Source: Nocardioides antri (GTDB taxonomy: Bacteria; Actinomycetota; Actinomycetes; Propionibacteriales; Nocardioidaceae). Taken from it: a DNA stretch of 64,000 nucleotides. Below the pieces are notes generated by a model, which worked only from the letters and a program-made list of their open reading frames with translations, was not told the DNA's origin and searched no databases. The stretch lies in the NCBI RefSeq assembly GCF_008373765.1, contig NZ_VUJW01000001.1:434189-498188 (forward strand), written 5' to 3'. The translations under genes were made by a program, and so were the position numbers. This document shows, piece by piece, positions 34,047 through 42,637 of the stretch (the first letter of the stretch is position 1; the number at the start of each line of letters is the position of its first letter).

Positions 34047-35800
34047 GCAGCTGGCGCGGTCGCCAGGGCGCCGCGGCCCTCGGGGTGATCGCCGTGATGC
34101 TGGTGGTCCGCGGCCGGCTCCTGGCCGGCTCGTACTTCAACCAGGACGACTTCTCCCTGACCGGCCGGGCCTACCGGTCCGACCTGACCTGGGGCTACCT
34201 GTCCTCGGACCTTGAGGGGCACGTCAACCCGCTCCAGCAGCTCGCGCGGTGGGTGGTGGCGCACCAGGCGCCGTACGACTGGCCGGTCGTCGCCGTCGCG
34301 ATCCTCGCCGTCGACCTCGCGGCGACCGTGCTGGTCTGGCTGATCCTGTCGCGCCTGCTGGAGGACCGCTGGTCCCGTGTCGTGCTGCTGGCGGTCTTCG
34401 CGTGGGCGCCGATGACCCTGGCGCCGACGCTGTGGTGGAGCGCCGCGATGCTCCTGTGGCCCCATGTGCTGTGCTCGCTCGCCGCGATCTGGCTGCTCGT
34501 CCGCTGGTGGCAGGGCGACGGCCGCGGCTGGGTCAACGCAGCGGGGATCGTGTCCGTCACCGCCGTCGGGCTGCTGTGGCACGAGCGCGCAGTGCTGATC
34601 CTGCCGCTGCTGCTCGGGGTCGCCGTCGCGCTGGCCGACGAGGCTGCCGGCTGGCGCCGGGTGCCGGCCGCGGCGGGCCGGTTCCGCTGGCTCTGGGTCG
34701 GCATGATGGCCGTCGTCGGCGGTTTCCTGGTGGTGCACAGCCTGCTCACCGATGTCGAGGGTGGCGGTGGTAGCGCACGCCACCAGCTCGACCTGTCGTG
34801 GTCCTTGGTCGGCGAGAACGTCGTGCCGGGTCTCGTCGGCGGGCCGTGGGCCGGGCGGGTGACCGGCGGTGCGGTCGTCCCCGCGACCTGGGTGACCGTG
34901 GTCAGCGTGCTGCTCGTGGTTGTCGTCGCCGCCCTCCTCCTGTGGCGCGGCGGTCCCGCCCGCCGCTGGGGCTTGGGGATGTTGGCCGGCTACGTCGCGA
35001 CCGATCTCGTCCTGCTGCTGTCGGGCTGGTCCGCGTCCGGCGCGATCAGCGGCCTCGACCCGCGCCACTCCGCCCACACGCTCCACGTCGCCGTCGTCTG
35101 CGCCGCGCTGTGCCTCCGCGGCGCCTCGCTGCCGGCGCCGGCCACACGGCGCGGGCGGGCGGCCGTCGTCGGCGGCCTGCTGGCGTCGTACGGCGTCGCC
35201 GCGGCGTTCGGTACGGCGCTGCTCGTGCCGCACTTCCAGAACAAGGCGGACCGCGAGTTCGTCACGAACCTCCGCGCCGACCTCGCTCGCGACCCGACCC
35301 AGGTCATCCTCGACGGTCCCGCGCCCGCCGAGCTGGTGCTGCCGCTCGGCGGCGACGACAACCGGTACTCCGCGATCTTCGGGCAGCTGCCCGAGCGGCC
35401 GGCCTTCGACGGTCCGTCGCCGCGGCTGCGGACGGTCGGGCCCGACGGGACCCTCCGGCCGATCGAGCTGGTCCGCCGGGTCGTCAGCGAGCCGGGCCCG
35501 GACGACGAGTGCGGCTACGCGGTGGCGAGGCGACCCGTCCGGGTCGACCTCGAGCGGCCGTTGGCCGGGCGGGTCCTGCTGCGGGTGCGCTACTACACGG
35601 CCGCCGAGTCGACGGTCGAGGTGGCGGCCGCGGACTGGAGCGCCGAGTTCCTCGCCCGGCGCGGGCCGAACGAGGTGTGGCTGGTCCTGTCGGACCCTGA
35701 CGACGCGGCCGGCGAGGTCGACGAGCTCGAGCTCGTCGGTGACGGGCCTGTCGACGTCTGCGTGACCGAGGTCGCCGCCGGGCTCCCGGAGGCCCCGTGA
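34043..35800 (+). CDS. Multi-pass membrane protein, probable GT-C glycosyltransferase
   Basis: 585 aa from TTG 34043, inside the stop of the AftD-like gene, with GGGGAG at 34031-34036. About ten membrane segments fill residues 8-410. The first external loop begins YFNQDDF, with Asp35 and Asp36 where GT-C enzymes keep their acidic catalytic residues. A soluble C-terminal domain of about 170 residues (YTAAESTVEVAAADWSAEF) looks beta-rich and would lie outside. I know no named family member; GT-C is inferred from topology, acidic loop and neighbours. Confidence 0.65.
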   Translation: MSSWRGRQGAAALGVIAVMLVVRGRLLAGSYFNQDDFSLTGRAYRSDLTWGYLSSDLEGHVNPLQQLARWVVAHQAPYDWPVVAVAILAVDLAATVLVWLILSRLLEDRWSRVVLLAVFAWAPMTLAPTLWWSAAMLLWPHVLCSLAAIWLLVRWWQGDGRGWVNAAGIVSVTAVGLLWHERAVLILPLLLGVAVALADEAAGWRRVPAAAGRFRWLWVGMMAVVGGFLVVHSLLTDVEGGGGSARHQLDLSWSLVGENVVPGLVGGPWAGRVTGGAVVPATWVTVVSVLLVVVVAALLLWRGGPARRWGLGMLAGYVATDLVLLLSGWSASGAISGLDPRHSAHTLHVAVVCAALCLRGASLPAPATRRGRAAVVGGLLASYGVAAAFGTALLVPHFQNKADREFVTNLRADLARDPTQVILDGPAPAELVLPLGGDDNRYSAIFGQLPERPAFDGPSPRLRTVGPDGTLRPIELVRRVVSEPGPDDECGYAVARRPVRVDLERPLAGRVLLRVRYYTAAESTVEVAAADWSAEFLARRGPNEVWLVLSDPDDAAGEVDELELVGDGPVDVCVTEVAAGLPEAP

Positions 35801-37515
35801 GCCCGGGGACACGGCTGCCGCGCGCCACGGTGGTCGACCTCGCGTGGAGCGCCGGGCTGGCGCTCCTGGTGTTCGGCCCGCTCCTCGTCGGACCGGGGTA
35901 CTGGCTCTTCGGCGACATGGTGTTCGTCCCGGAGCAGCCGTGGAAGCCGGCCTGGCTCGGGCTCGACGGCGCCCTGCCCCGGGCGGTGCCGATGGACGCC
36001 CTGGTCTCGGTGGTGACCCAGGTGGTGCCGGGGAGCTGGGTGCAGCGCGGCCTGCTCGTCGGTGGCTTCCTCCTCGGCGGCGTCGGGATCGGCCGGGTGA
36101 CGCGCGAGCACGCCTGGTACGCCCGGGCAGCGGCGATCACGCTGCTGCTGTGGAACCCGTGGGTCTACGAACGGCTGCTCATCGGGCAGTGGGCGATCCT
36201 CCTGGGCTACCTGGCGCTGCCGTGGGTGGTGCTCGCTGCCCGCCGGCTGCGCGCCGACCCGCGACAGGGCTGGGCCGAGGCAGCGATCGCGGTCACCGTG
36301 GCGGCCGTCTGCAGCCCGTCGAGCGGGGTGATGGCGGCGGTCGTGCTCGCCGTGCTGGCGCTCGGTCGCGACCGGCGCGCATGGGCGGCCACTGCTGCGG
36401 TCGGCGTGGCCGCGAACCTGACCTGGGCGGTCCCCGCCGTCACCGCGGAAGCGGTGCGGGTGTCGGCCGACGGGGTGTTCGCGAGCTTCGCTGCGCGCGC
36501 GGAGTCGGGTGCCGGCCTGTTGCCGAGCGTGGCGTCGATGGGCGGCATCTGGAAGTCGTCGATCCTGCCCGACAGCCGCACCAGCGCGGTGCTCGTCCTC
36601 CTGTCGTGCCTACTCTCGGTGGCGGCTGCGGCCGGACTGCGCCGGGGCGTGCGGGCGCACCCGGGGGAGTGGGGCCGGCTGGCCGCAGTCGGCCTGGGCG
36701 CGCTTCTCGTGGCGGTCGCTCCGGCCGTCCCCGGCGGCGCCGAGGCCCTCGAGGGCCTTGCCGACCGGCTGCCGGGACTGGCCCTGCTGCGCGACTCGCA
36801 CCGGTTCCTCGCTCCGCTCGGCGTGGTTCTCGCGGTCGGCGCGGCCGGCGCCGTGACCGCGGTGCGGGAGCGGGTGCGGCCCGGACGCGAGGCGCTGTGG
36901 GCCGTGGTCGGCCTCGTCGTGGTCGCGCCGGTGCTGCTGCTCCCGGCGCTGGCCTGGGGGGCGGCCGGCGAGCTGGACCGGTCGTCGTACCCCGCGGAGT
37001 GGGCCGAGGTCGCCGCCGTGCTCGAGGACGAGCCGGGGCGCGTCGTCGTGCTGCCGTGGGCCGGGTCCTACCGCGGCTTCGACTGGAACCACCGCCGGGC
37101 GGTCCTGGACCCTGCGCCGCGCTACTTCCCCGGCGAGGTCCTCGTCGACGACCGGGTGCTGCTCGACGACGGCGTCGTGCCGGCCGAGGATCCCCGTGTC
37201 GAGGACGTACGACGCGCGCTCGGTGCCGCGGACCCCGCGGCCGCGCTCCGGGCGGCCGACGTGCGCTGGGTCCTGGTCGAGCGCGGCGTGGCGGACGTCG
37301 AGCCTCCCGAGGGGCGCGTCGTGCACGAGGGGGAGGAGCTGGTGCTCATCGACCTCGCCGAAGGAGATCCTGCGGCGTCCGCTCCGGATGACCGCGACAC
37401 CAAGTCCAGGACAATTGTCCTGGTCATGGTCGGACACGCCGTCACGGCGGTTTGCCTTTTGGCCGGTGGTGCCGTCAGAATCCGACGCGGGAGAGATCTC
37501 CGTCACCTAAGGTGA
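35797..37515 (+). CDS. Multi-pass membrane protein, glycan-locus partner
   Basis: 572 aa, GTG start overlapping the previous stop by 4 nt. About eleven membrane segments; the first external loop has FGDMVFVPEQPWKPAWLGLDGALPRAVPMD, similar in placement to GT-C loops. A C-terminal soluble stretch (about 395-540) has VVVLPWAGSYRGFDWN, resembling the post-membrane domains of large cell-wall glycosyltransferases, then one last membrane helix. Function inferred only from fold and context. A perfect 19-bp palindrome spans its stop codon. Confidence 0.6.
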   Translation: MSPGTRLPRATVVDLAWSAGLALLVFGPLLVGPGYWLFGDMVFVPEQPWKPAWLGLDGALPRAVPMDALVSVVTQVVPGSWVQRGLLVGGFLLGGVGIGRVTREHAWYARAAAITLLLWNPWVYERLLIGQWAILLGYLALPWVVLAARRLRADPRQGWAEAAIAVTVAAVCSPSSGVMAAVVLAVLALGRDRRAWAATAAVGVAANLTWAVPAVTAEAVRVSADGVFASFAARAESGAGLLPSVASMGGIWKSSILPDSRTSAVLVLLSCLLSVAAAAGLRRGVRAHPGEWGRLAAVGLGALLVAVAPAVPGGAEALEGLADRLPGLALLRDSHRFLAPLGVVLAVGAAGAVTAVRERVRPGREALWAVVGLVVVAPVLLLPALAWGAAGELDRSSYPAEWAEVAAVLEDEPGRVVVLPWAGSYRGFDWNHRRAVLDPAPRYFPGEVLVDDRVLLDDGVVPAEDPRVEDVRRALGAADPAAALRAADVRWVLVERGVADVEPPEGRVVHEGEELVLIDLAEGDPAASAPDDRDTKSRTIVLVMVGHAVTAVCLLAGGAVRIRRGRDLRHLR

Positions 37516-37518
37516 CGG
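37500..37518. promoter_or_regulatory. 19-bp perfect palindrome (9+1+9) at a gene end
   Basis: CCGTCACCTAAGGTGACGG is symmetric about base 37509 and covers the stop of the preceding membrane protein. It stands 57 bp before the DUF2613 start. As RNA it would make a poor hairpin because the loop is too small, so an operator for a dimeric regulator is as likely as a terminator. Confidence 0.5.
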
Positions 37519-37574
37519 GATCGCACGGCCGGGTGTCACCGGGCCGGGCAGGGTCTTTGGGAGGGGACCTTCGC

Positions 37575-37706
37575 ATGAACATGCTCATTTCCGCGGCCGT
37601 GGGAGCACTGGCCGCAAGTGCACTGCTCGTGGGTGGCGTCAACGCCGCCAAGGGCGACCAGAAGCCGGTCTCGAACGCCGAGCTCTACACCTACTCGAGC
37701 GAGTAG
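37575..37706 (+). CDS. DUF2613-like small secreted or membrane peptide
   Basis: 43 aa. One hydrophobic helix (ISAAVGALAASALLVGGVNA) is followed by a short polar tail KGDQKPVSNAELYTYSSE. Length and shape match DUF2613 proteins. From memory, the M. tuberculosis member is encoded beside aftD, and here too it sits close to an AftD-like gene, which strengthens the call. GGGAGGGGA is upstream at 37559-37567. Role unknown. Confidence 0.7.
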   Translation: MNMLISAAVGALAASALLVGGVNAAKGDQKPVSNAELYTYSSE

Positions 37707-37808
37707 GTCGCTCGGCCGCCCGCAGCTGGGGAGCACGCGGGAGGCCGATCAGAGCGACACGCCCCGGGGAGCGGGGTGGTCCGACGCAGACGGCTTGGGA
37801 GGGTCCGG

Positions 37809-38645
37809 ATGCTGCACATCGTCATTCCTGCGTACAACGAGGAGCTACGGCTTCCGCGTACCCTGCGCGCCCTGCGCCGGTTCGTCGCCGAGCGCCGGCC
37901 GTTCCTCGGCGAGGTCGAGGTGCTGGTCGTCGACAACGACAGCACCGACCGCACGGCGGAGATCGGGCGCGCTGCGAGCACGCCCGGTCTGCCGGTGCGG
38001 GTCGTGCACTGCGCACGGCGTGGCAAGGGTGCCGCCGTCCGCGCCGGGCTGCTCGCGAGCGACGCCGACCTGGTCGCGTTCATGGATGCCGACGGTGCCA
38101 CCGACCTCTCCGCCCTCGACGAGTCGTGGCGCCGGATCCGGCTCGGCGCCGACGTCGTGATCGGGTCGCGCGCGCTGGCCGGGTCGGTCGCCGACGTCCG
38201 CAGCTGCCGCGCCCGCGCAGCGGGAGCCGCCGCGTACCGGAGGCTCGCCCGCCGCCTCGTCCCGGGCGTCGCCGACACCCAGTGCGGATTCAAGGTGATG
38301 CGCGGCGACGTCGCCCGCGCCGCCGTCGCGGAGCTGACCGCCCGCGGGTTCTCCTTCGACGTCGAGCTCCTGGTGCGGCTGCGTGCGGCCGGCGCCCGGA
38401 TCGACGAGATCCCCGTGACCTGGACCGACGTGCCCGGGTCCACCTTCGTGCCGGCGCGTCACGGCGCCGGCGCCTTCACCGAGCTCGTCGCGATCGCCTG
38501 GCGCACGCGGCACCTCGGCACCCCTGTCGCCGGCAGGGCGACGGCACGGCCGCGTACGCAGTCCCCCATCCCGCGTCCGGCCGCTGTCGCTCTGCCGGTT
38601 GCCATCGCCGTCCCCGCTGCCGCCTCCCTGCTGAGCGAGGCCTGA
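37809..38645 (+). CDS. Family 2 glycosyltransferase (polyprenyl-phosphate mannosyltransferase-like)
   Basis: 278 aa. IVIPAYNEELRLPRTL at the N-terminus, VDNDSTDRT, and the donor-metal motif FMDADGATD identify a GT2 enzyme. DTQCGFKVMRGDVARA and SFDVELLVR place it near dolichol/polyprenyl-phosphate sugar synthases, which make membrane sugar donors of the kind GT-C enzymes use. GGGAGGG lies 5 nt before the ATG. The last 50 residues are Ala/Pro-rich. It is closely followed by the GT4 gene, one base after its stop. Confidence 0.87.
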   Translation: MLHIVIPAYNEELRLPRTLRALRRFVAERRPFLGEVEVLVVDNDSTDRTAEIGRAASTPGLPVRVVHCARRGKGAAVRAGLLASDADLVAFMDADGATDLSALDESWRRIRLGADVVIGSRALAGSVADVRSCRARAAGAAAYRRLARRLVPGVADTQCGFKVMRGDVARAAVAELTARGFSFDVELLVRLRAAGARIDEIPVTWTDVPGSTFVPARHGAGAFTELVAIAWRTRHLGTPVAGRATARPRTQSPIPRPAAVALPVAIAVPAAASLLSEA

Positions 38646-38646
38646 G

Positions 38647-39900
38647 ATGACGCGCGCGCAGATGACGACGACGACCGGGCCCCTCGGGGGTCGACGGGTG
38701 GTCGTCGTCAACTGGCGCGACCTCGACCACTCGCTCGCGGGCGGCGCGGAGATCTACGCCTGGCACCTCGCCCGGGCGATGGTCGAGGGTGGCGCGGAGG
38801 TCGAGCTCCTCACCGCCCGGGAGCCGGGACAGGCGGCGACGACGGTCCGCGACGGCGTGACCGTACGCCGGCGCGGGGGCGCGCTCTCGTTCTACGTCCA
38901 CACCGCGCTCCGGCTGCTCGCGCGGCGACGCCGGGTCGACGCGGTGGTCGACCCCTCGTGCGGGCTGCCGGTGTTCGCGCCGCTCTTCGTGCGCCGCCGC
39001 ACGCCGGTGGTGCTGGTGATGCACCACGTCCACCAGGAGCAGTTCTCGACCCACTTCCAGGAGCCCGCTGCGGCGTTCGGCCGCTGGCTCGAGCGGGTCG
39101 CGATGCCGCTGGTCTACCGCCGCCGCACGGTGGTCGCCGTCTCGGCCTCGACCGCCGAGGAGATGCGCCGCCAGCTCGGCTGGTCCGGGGACATCGGGCT
39201 CCTCGAGAACGGCGCCGACCTGCCGCCGGTCGGCGTGGGCGACCCGGCAGCGAAGGACCCCGACCGCGTCGCCGTCCTGGGCCGCCTCGTCACCCACAAG
39301 CGCGTCGACCTGGTCGTCCGGGCCGTCGGCCGGCTGCGTTCCGAGCGACCGCGTCTCCACCTCGACGTCATCGGCCAGGGACCCGACCGGGAGCGGCTCG
39401 AGGCCCTCGTGGTCGCGCTCGGCCTCGAGGACCGGGTCACCTTCCACGGGTTCGTCGACGAGGACACCAAGGCCGCGCTCCTCGCCCGGGCGGCGGTGCA
39501 CGTGTGCGCCTCCGACGCGGAGGGCTGGGGCCAGGCTGTGATCGAGGCCGCCGGGCACGGCGTACCGACCCTCGCCCGCGACGTCCCCGGCCTACGTGAC
39601 TCCATCCGGCCCGGGGAGAGCGGCTGGCTGGTGGCCGACGCTCCCGACCTCGACGAGGTCGGGCGCCGGCTCACCGCCCGGCTGCGGACGGTGCTCGCGG
39701 AGGCCGCCGAGCCGATGAACCGCGCCCGCTGGTTCCAGAGCAGCCAGGAATGGGCCCACCGATTCGACTGGTCACGGATGCGCCGACAGGCGCTCGACCT
39801 CGTCGTCTGCGAACTCGCGGCGAGCACTCCCGTGCACGCCGCTCAACTCAGCCCGCGGGACCGCGTGGCCGTCATGGGAGGAACATCATGCGTCGACTGA
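38647..39900 (+). CDS. Family 4 glycosyltransferase
   Basis: 417 aa with two Rossmann lobes. The N-terminal lobe has GGAEIYAWHLARAM for acceptor contact, and the C-terminal lobe has VAVLGRLVTHKRVDL, DVIGQGPDRERLEAL, FHGFVDEDTKAALL and ASDAEGWGQAVIEAAGHGVPTLARDVPGLRD, the EX7E motif region of GT4. It would act on the cytoplasmic side to extend a lipid-linked glycan. It overlaps the DUF3068 gene by 13 nt. Confidence 0.9.
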   Translation: MTRAQMTTTTGPLGGRRVVVVNWRDLDHSLAGGAEIYAWHLARAMVEGGAEVELLTAREPGQAATTVRDGVTVRRRGGALSFYVHTALRLLARRRRVDAVVDPSCGLPVFAPLFVRRRTPVVLVMHHVHQEQFSTHFQEPAAAFGRWLERVAMPLVYRRRTVVAVSASTAEEMRRQLGWSGDIGLLENGADLPPVGVGDPAAKDPDRVAVLGRLVTHKRVDLVVRAVGRLRSERPRLHLDVIGQGPDRERLEALVVALGLEDRVTFHGFVDEDTKAALLARAAVHVCASDAEGWGQAVIEAAGHGVPTLARDVPGLRDSIRPGESGWLVADAPDLDEVGRRLTARLRTVLAEAAEPMNRARWFQSSQEWAHRFDWSRMRRQALDLVVCELAASTPVHAAQLSPRDRVAVMGGTSCVD

Positions 39901-40862
39901 TCGGACCAGTGCTCGTCGGACTGGGGGTGTTCCTCATCGTCGCCGCGGCCCTCGTGCGCTTCTACGCCTACCCCGCGCTGGCCAAGGTGCCCCACGGCTA
40001 CAACAGCACGACGCACCTCGAGGCGACCGGTGCCGAGGTGATCAACTACAGCACCTACGAGCCCGAGACCCACGACCTCGCGATCACGTCGGCGACCCAT
40101 GAGGACGTCGAGGCCGACGCACCCGAGGGCGTCGTGGTCTGGATCAACCTCAACGAGGTCCTTCGCGGAGACGGCACCGAGTTCCAGAAGTCGACCGAGC
40201 GGGTCCCGTTCGACGAGGTGACGGGAGAGGCGGTGGACTGCGAGGAGTGCGGGCAGTTCGTCGAGTCCCGCAACAGCGACGGCAAGATCGAGCGGATCCC
40301 GACCACGTTCGAGGGCCAGGTCTACAAGTTCCCCTTCAACACCGAGAAGAAGGACTACGACCAGTGGGACGGCACCCTCGGTGAGGCGTTCCCGGCGACC
40401 TACGAGGGCGAGGAGGAGATCGACGGTCTCCCCGTCTACAAGTTCGTCCAGGTCATCGAGCCGACGGTGGTCGAGACCCGCGAGGTCCCCGGCTCGATGT
40501 TCGGCGTCGAGGACGCGGTCGAGGCCGACCTGGTCTACGCGATGACCCGCACGTTCTACGTCGAGCCGGTCACCGGGTCGCCGGTCCACCGGGTCGAGGA
40601 GCGCCGGCAGGAGCTCGTGCACGAAGGCGAGGCGGTGCCCGTGTTCGTCGGGACGGTGCAGTACACCGACGACCAGGTCGCCGACAACGTCGCGAAGGTC
40701 GACTCCAAGGCGACCCTCCTCGGCGGCACCCGGCTCCTGTTCCCGGTGGTCCTCCTGCTGATCGGTGGCGTCATGCTCGCCCTCGGCCGGGCCCTCAACA
40801 AGCGGCTGGAGGGCCAGCACAGCGACCACGCGACGAAGGACCGACCACTGGTCAACGCCTGA
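39888..40862 (+). CDS. DUF3068 (PorA-family-like) membrane-anchored protein
   Basis: 324 aa. One membrane helix near residues 5-27 and one near 287-308 enclose an extracytoplasmic beta domain (RVPFDEVTGEAVDCEECGQFV, FPFNTEKKDYDQWDG, YEGEEEIDGLPVYKFVQ). The FP.NTEKK.Y..WD block and paired helices are diagnostic of DUF3068, annotated in places as porin PorA family. The two cysteines at about 119 and 122 could form a disulfide. ATG 39888 is preceded by GGGAGG. Probably the last gene of the plus-strand glycan operon. Confidence 0.82.
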   Translation: MRRLIGPVLVGLGVFLIVAAALVRFYAYPALAKVPHGYNSTTHLEATGAEVINYSTYEPETHDLAITSATHEDVEADAPEGVVVWINLNEVLRGDGTEFQKSTERVPFDEVTGEAVDCEECGQFVESRNSDGKIERIPTTFEGQVYKFPFNTEKKDYDQWDGTLGEAFPATYEGEEEIDGLPVYKFVQVIEPTVVETREVPGSMFGVEDAVEADLVYAMTRTFYVEPVTGSPVHRVEERRQELVHEGEAVPVFVGTVQYTDDQVADNVAKVDSKATLLGGTRLLFPVVLLLIGGVMLALGRALNKRLEGQHSDHATKDRPLVNA

Positions 40863-40907
40863 GCCCCAGAACTCCCAGGAGGGAGCGGGCGGGCCCGGCG
40901 TGCGCGA

Positions 40908-41933
40908 CTACGCCAGCCTGCCCCCGACGGCCTCGAGCAACCGCTCGAGGCCGTCGGCGTCCCAGTCGGCAGCGCGGGCGCGCAGGGTGAGCACGGTCCG
41001 GCCGCGGTGGCCGACGGCGCCCAGCGAGATGCCGGTGCCGCCGGCGGTGACCGGGTGGAACGAGAGCCGATCGACGTGAGGCGCGCTGACCTCGCCGAGG
41101 TGCGAGACCAGCAGGGTGGAGCCCAGGCGCCGGGCGAGCATCCGCATGCCCGTCGTGGTCGCCCGCTCGACCGCCGGCGTCCACGGCCGCCGCCGGGCGG
41201 CGACCGGCGGTGTCTCCACCTGCGCCTCGCGCAGGGCCCGCTCGATGCCGAGCAGGTCGAGGCGCTCCACGTCGAGCAGGCGGAGCAGCGCGCTCCGGTC
41301 GGCGATGGAGTCGTCACCCGGCTCCGGGTCCCGGGATGCGCCGACGGCGACCGCGACCCGGTGGGCCCTCCGCCCCCGGCCGGCCTCGTGCTGCTCGATG
41401 GCCCGGACAGCCGCGTGCACGAGCGCGGCGGTCCGGAACGAGCCCTCCACCTCGACGTCGGCCATCACGTCGCCCCCGCCCGGGCCCTCGCCCGGGTGGG
41501 CCGGGGTGATCGTCGCGGGCGGGTGGAGCGCCGCCTCGCGGAGCCGCCGGGCGACGGTGCCCACGACACCGTGCGCCGCCGGCCGGTCGCCGACGCCCCG
41601 GGCGGTCGAGCGGACCGTTGCGAGACCGAGCTGCTCGAGCGCCTGGAGCAGCGCGAGGCCGTCGGCGGCGCCGTGGTGGGCCGACAGCACCAGGTCGTTG
41701 CCGCAGATCCCGACCAGCAAGGGAGCGGGATCCGGCGCGACCAGGCTGCGGCGCAGGTCGTCGACCGACGGCGCGGCCCTGACCGCGGGCGGCGGCGGCC
41801 AGCCCTGGCTCGTGGCGAGCGCCTCGAGCTGGACGGTGACCACGTCGGGCTGCGGCGGACGCGGCAGTGTCGCCGTGAGGAGGATCCGCCAGCCGATCGA
41901 CGGGTCGGCGACCCAGCGCTCCGAGGGGGTCAC
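40908..41933 (-). CDS. Condensation/wax-ester-synthase-like acyltransferase
   Basis: 341 aa. The HHxxxDG catalytic motif is present as SAHHGAADG near residue 87, in the right place for the first lobe of the chloramphenicol-acetyltransferase-like fold shared by WS/DGAT, Pap and NRPS condensation domains. A second-lobe DxGRT-like motif is not obvious; LLVSHLGEVSAPHVDRLSFHP fills that region. It may acylate a surface glycan or lipid. GTG start overlaps the upstream methyltransferase stop by 4 nt. The substrate is unknown. Confidence 0.7.
   Translation of the reverse strand: MTPSERWVADPSIGWRILLTATLPRPPQPDVVTVQLEALATSQGWPPPPAVRAAPSVDDLRRSLVAPDPAPLLVGICGNDLVLSAHHGAADGLALLQALEQLGLATVRSTARGVGDRPAAHGVVGTVARRLREAALHPPATITPAHPGEGPGGGDVMADVEVEGSFRTAALVHAAVRAIEQHEAGRGRRAHRVAVAVGASRDPEPGDDSIADRSALLRLLDVERLDLLGIERALREAQVETPPVAARRRPWTPAVERATTTGMRMLARRLGSTLLVSHLGEVSAPHVDRLSFHPVTAGGTGISLGAVGHRGRTVLTLRARAADWDADGLERLLEAVGGRLA
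40924..40957. terminator. 15-bp perfect hairpin inside a gene end
   Basis: The 15-base arms at 40924-40938 and 40943-40957 (CCGACGGCCTCGAGC in the left arm) are perfectly complementary around loop AACC. They lie in the last codons of the acyltransferase gene, 62 bp past the DUF3068 stop, where two operons converge. No T run follows on either side. Confidence 0.5.
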
Positions 41934-42628
41934 GGCTTCCGTGCCGTCAGCACCAGGCTGACTCCGGGCAGCCGTCGCAGCGGGAGCACCCGCTCGAGGG
42001 CGACGGCCGTCCGCAGTCCGGAGTTGAGGACCGGGTTGACGGGCTCCATCTCGCTCTCCGCCTCGCTGCGCTTGCGCCGTCGCGCGCGCACCACCGGGCG
42101 CAGCAGCACGTTCCAGGACCAGACGTCGACGACCTCCAGGCCGGCGGCCGTGACCACGGCCGTCAGCTCGTCGCGCTCGTAGCGGCGGAAGTGCCCGAGG
42201 GCGACGTCGTGGCCGCTCCACAGCCGCATGCTGCAGGGGACCGCGACCAGGGCACGACCGCCGGGCCGCAGCACCCGGGCCGTCTCCCGCGCGACGGCGG
42301 CGTCGTCCTCGATGTGCTCCCACACGTCGGTCGCCATGACCAGGTCGAACGATGCGTCGGGGAAGGGCAGTGCGGTGGCGTCGCCCCGCACCACGTCGAG
42401 ACCGCGCGACGCTGCGATCTCGGCGCCCGCGGGCGAGTACTCCAGCCCGGTCACCCGCCAGCCGAGGTCGCGCAGCACCGCGGTGTTGCCGCCGCCGGCG
42501 CAGCCGACGTCCAGCGCGCGCCCGGCCGGCCACTGCTTCGCCGTACGGCGCACCATCGCGCGCCGCTCGGCGTACCACCAGTGCCGCTGCTCGAGCCCCG
42601 CGGACTTGGCGATCTCCTCGTCGTCCAC
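41930..42628 (-). CDS. Class I SAM-dependent methyltransferase
   Basis: 232 aa. Motif I ALDVGCAGGGNTAVL near residue 38, motif II EYSPAGAEIAA, ATALPFPDASFDLVMATDVWEHI and VLRPGGRALVAVP. The N-terminal EQRHWWYAERRAMV resembles methyltransferases that work in glycan and lipid loci. It ends with GTGA overlap onto the acyltransferase, so the two probably act together. Confidence 0.87.
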   Translation of the reverse strand: MDDEEIAKSAGLEQRHWWYAERRAMVRRTAKQWPAGRALDVGCAGGGNTAVLRDLGWRVTGLEYSPAGAEIAASRGLDVVRGDATALPFPDASFDLVMATDVWEHIEDDAAVARETARVLRPGGRALVAVPCSMRLWSGHDVALGHFRRYERDELTAVVTAAGLEVVDVWSWNVLLRPVVRARRRKRSEAESEMEPVNPVLNSGLRTAVALERVLPLRRLPGVSLVLTARKP

Positions 42629-42637
42629 GCCGCGACT

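Noticed and set aside
40908..42578. A single 556-codon frame joining the acyltransferase with upstream sequence
   Set aside because: The upstream part is a shadow of the methyltransferase in another frame. The acyltransferase begins at GTG 41933 with a 4-nt overlap.
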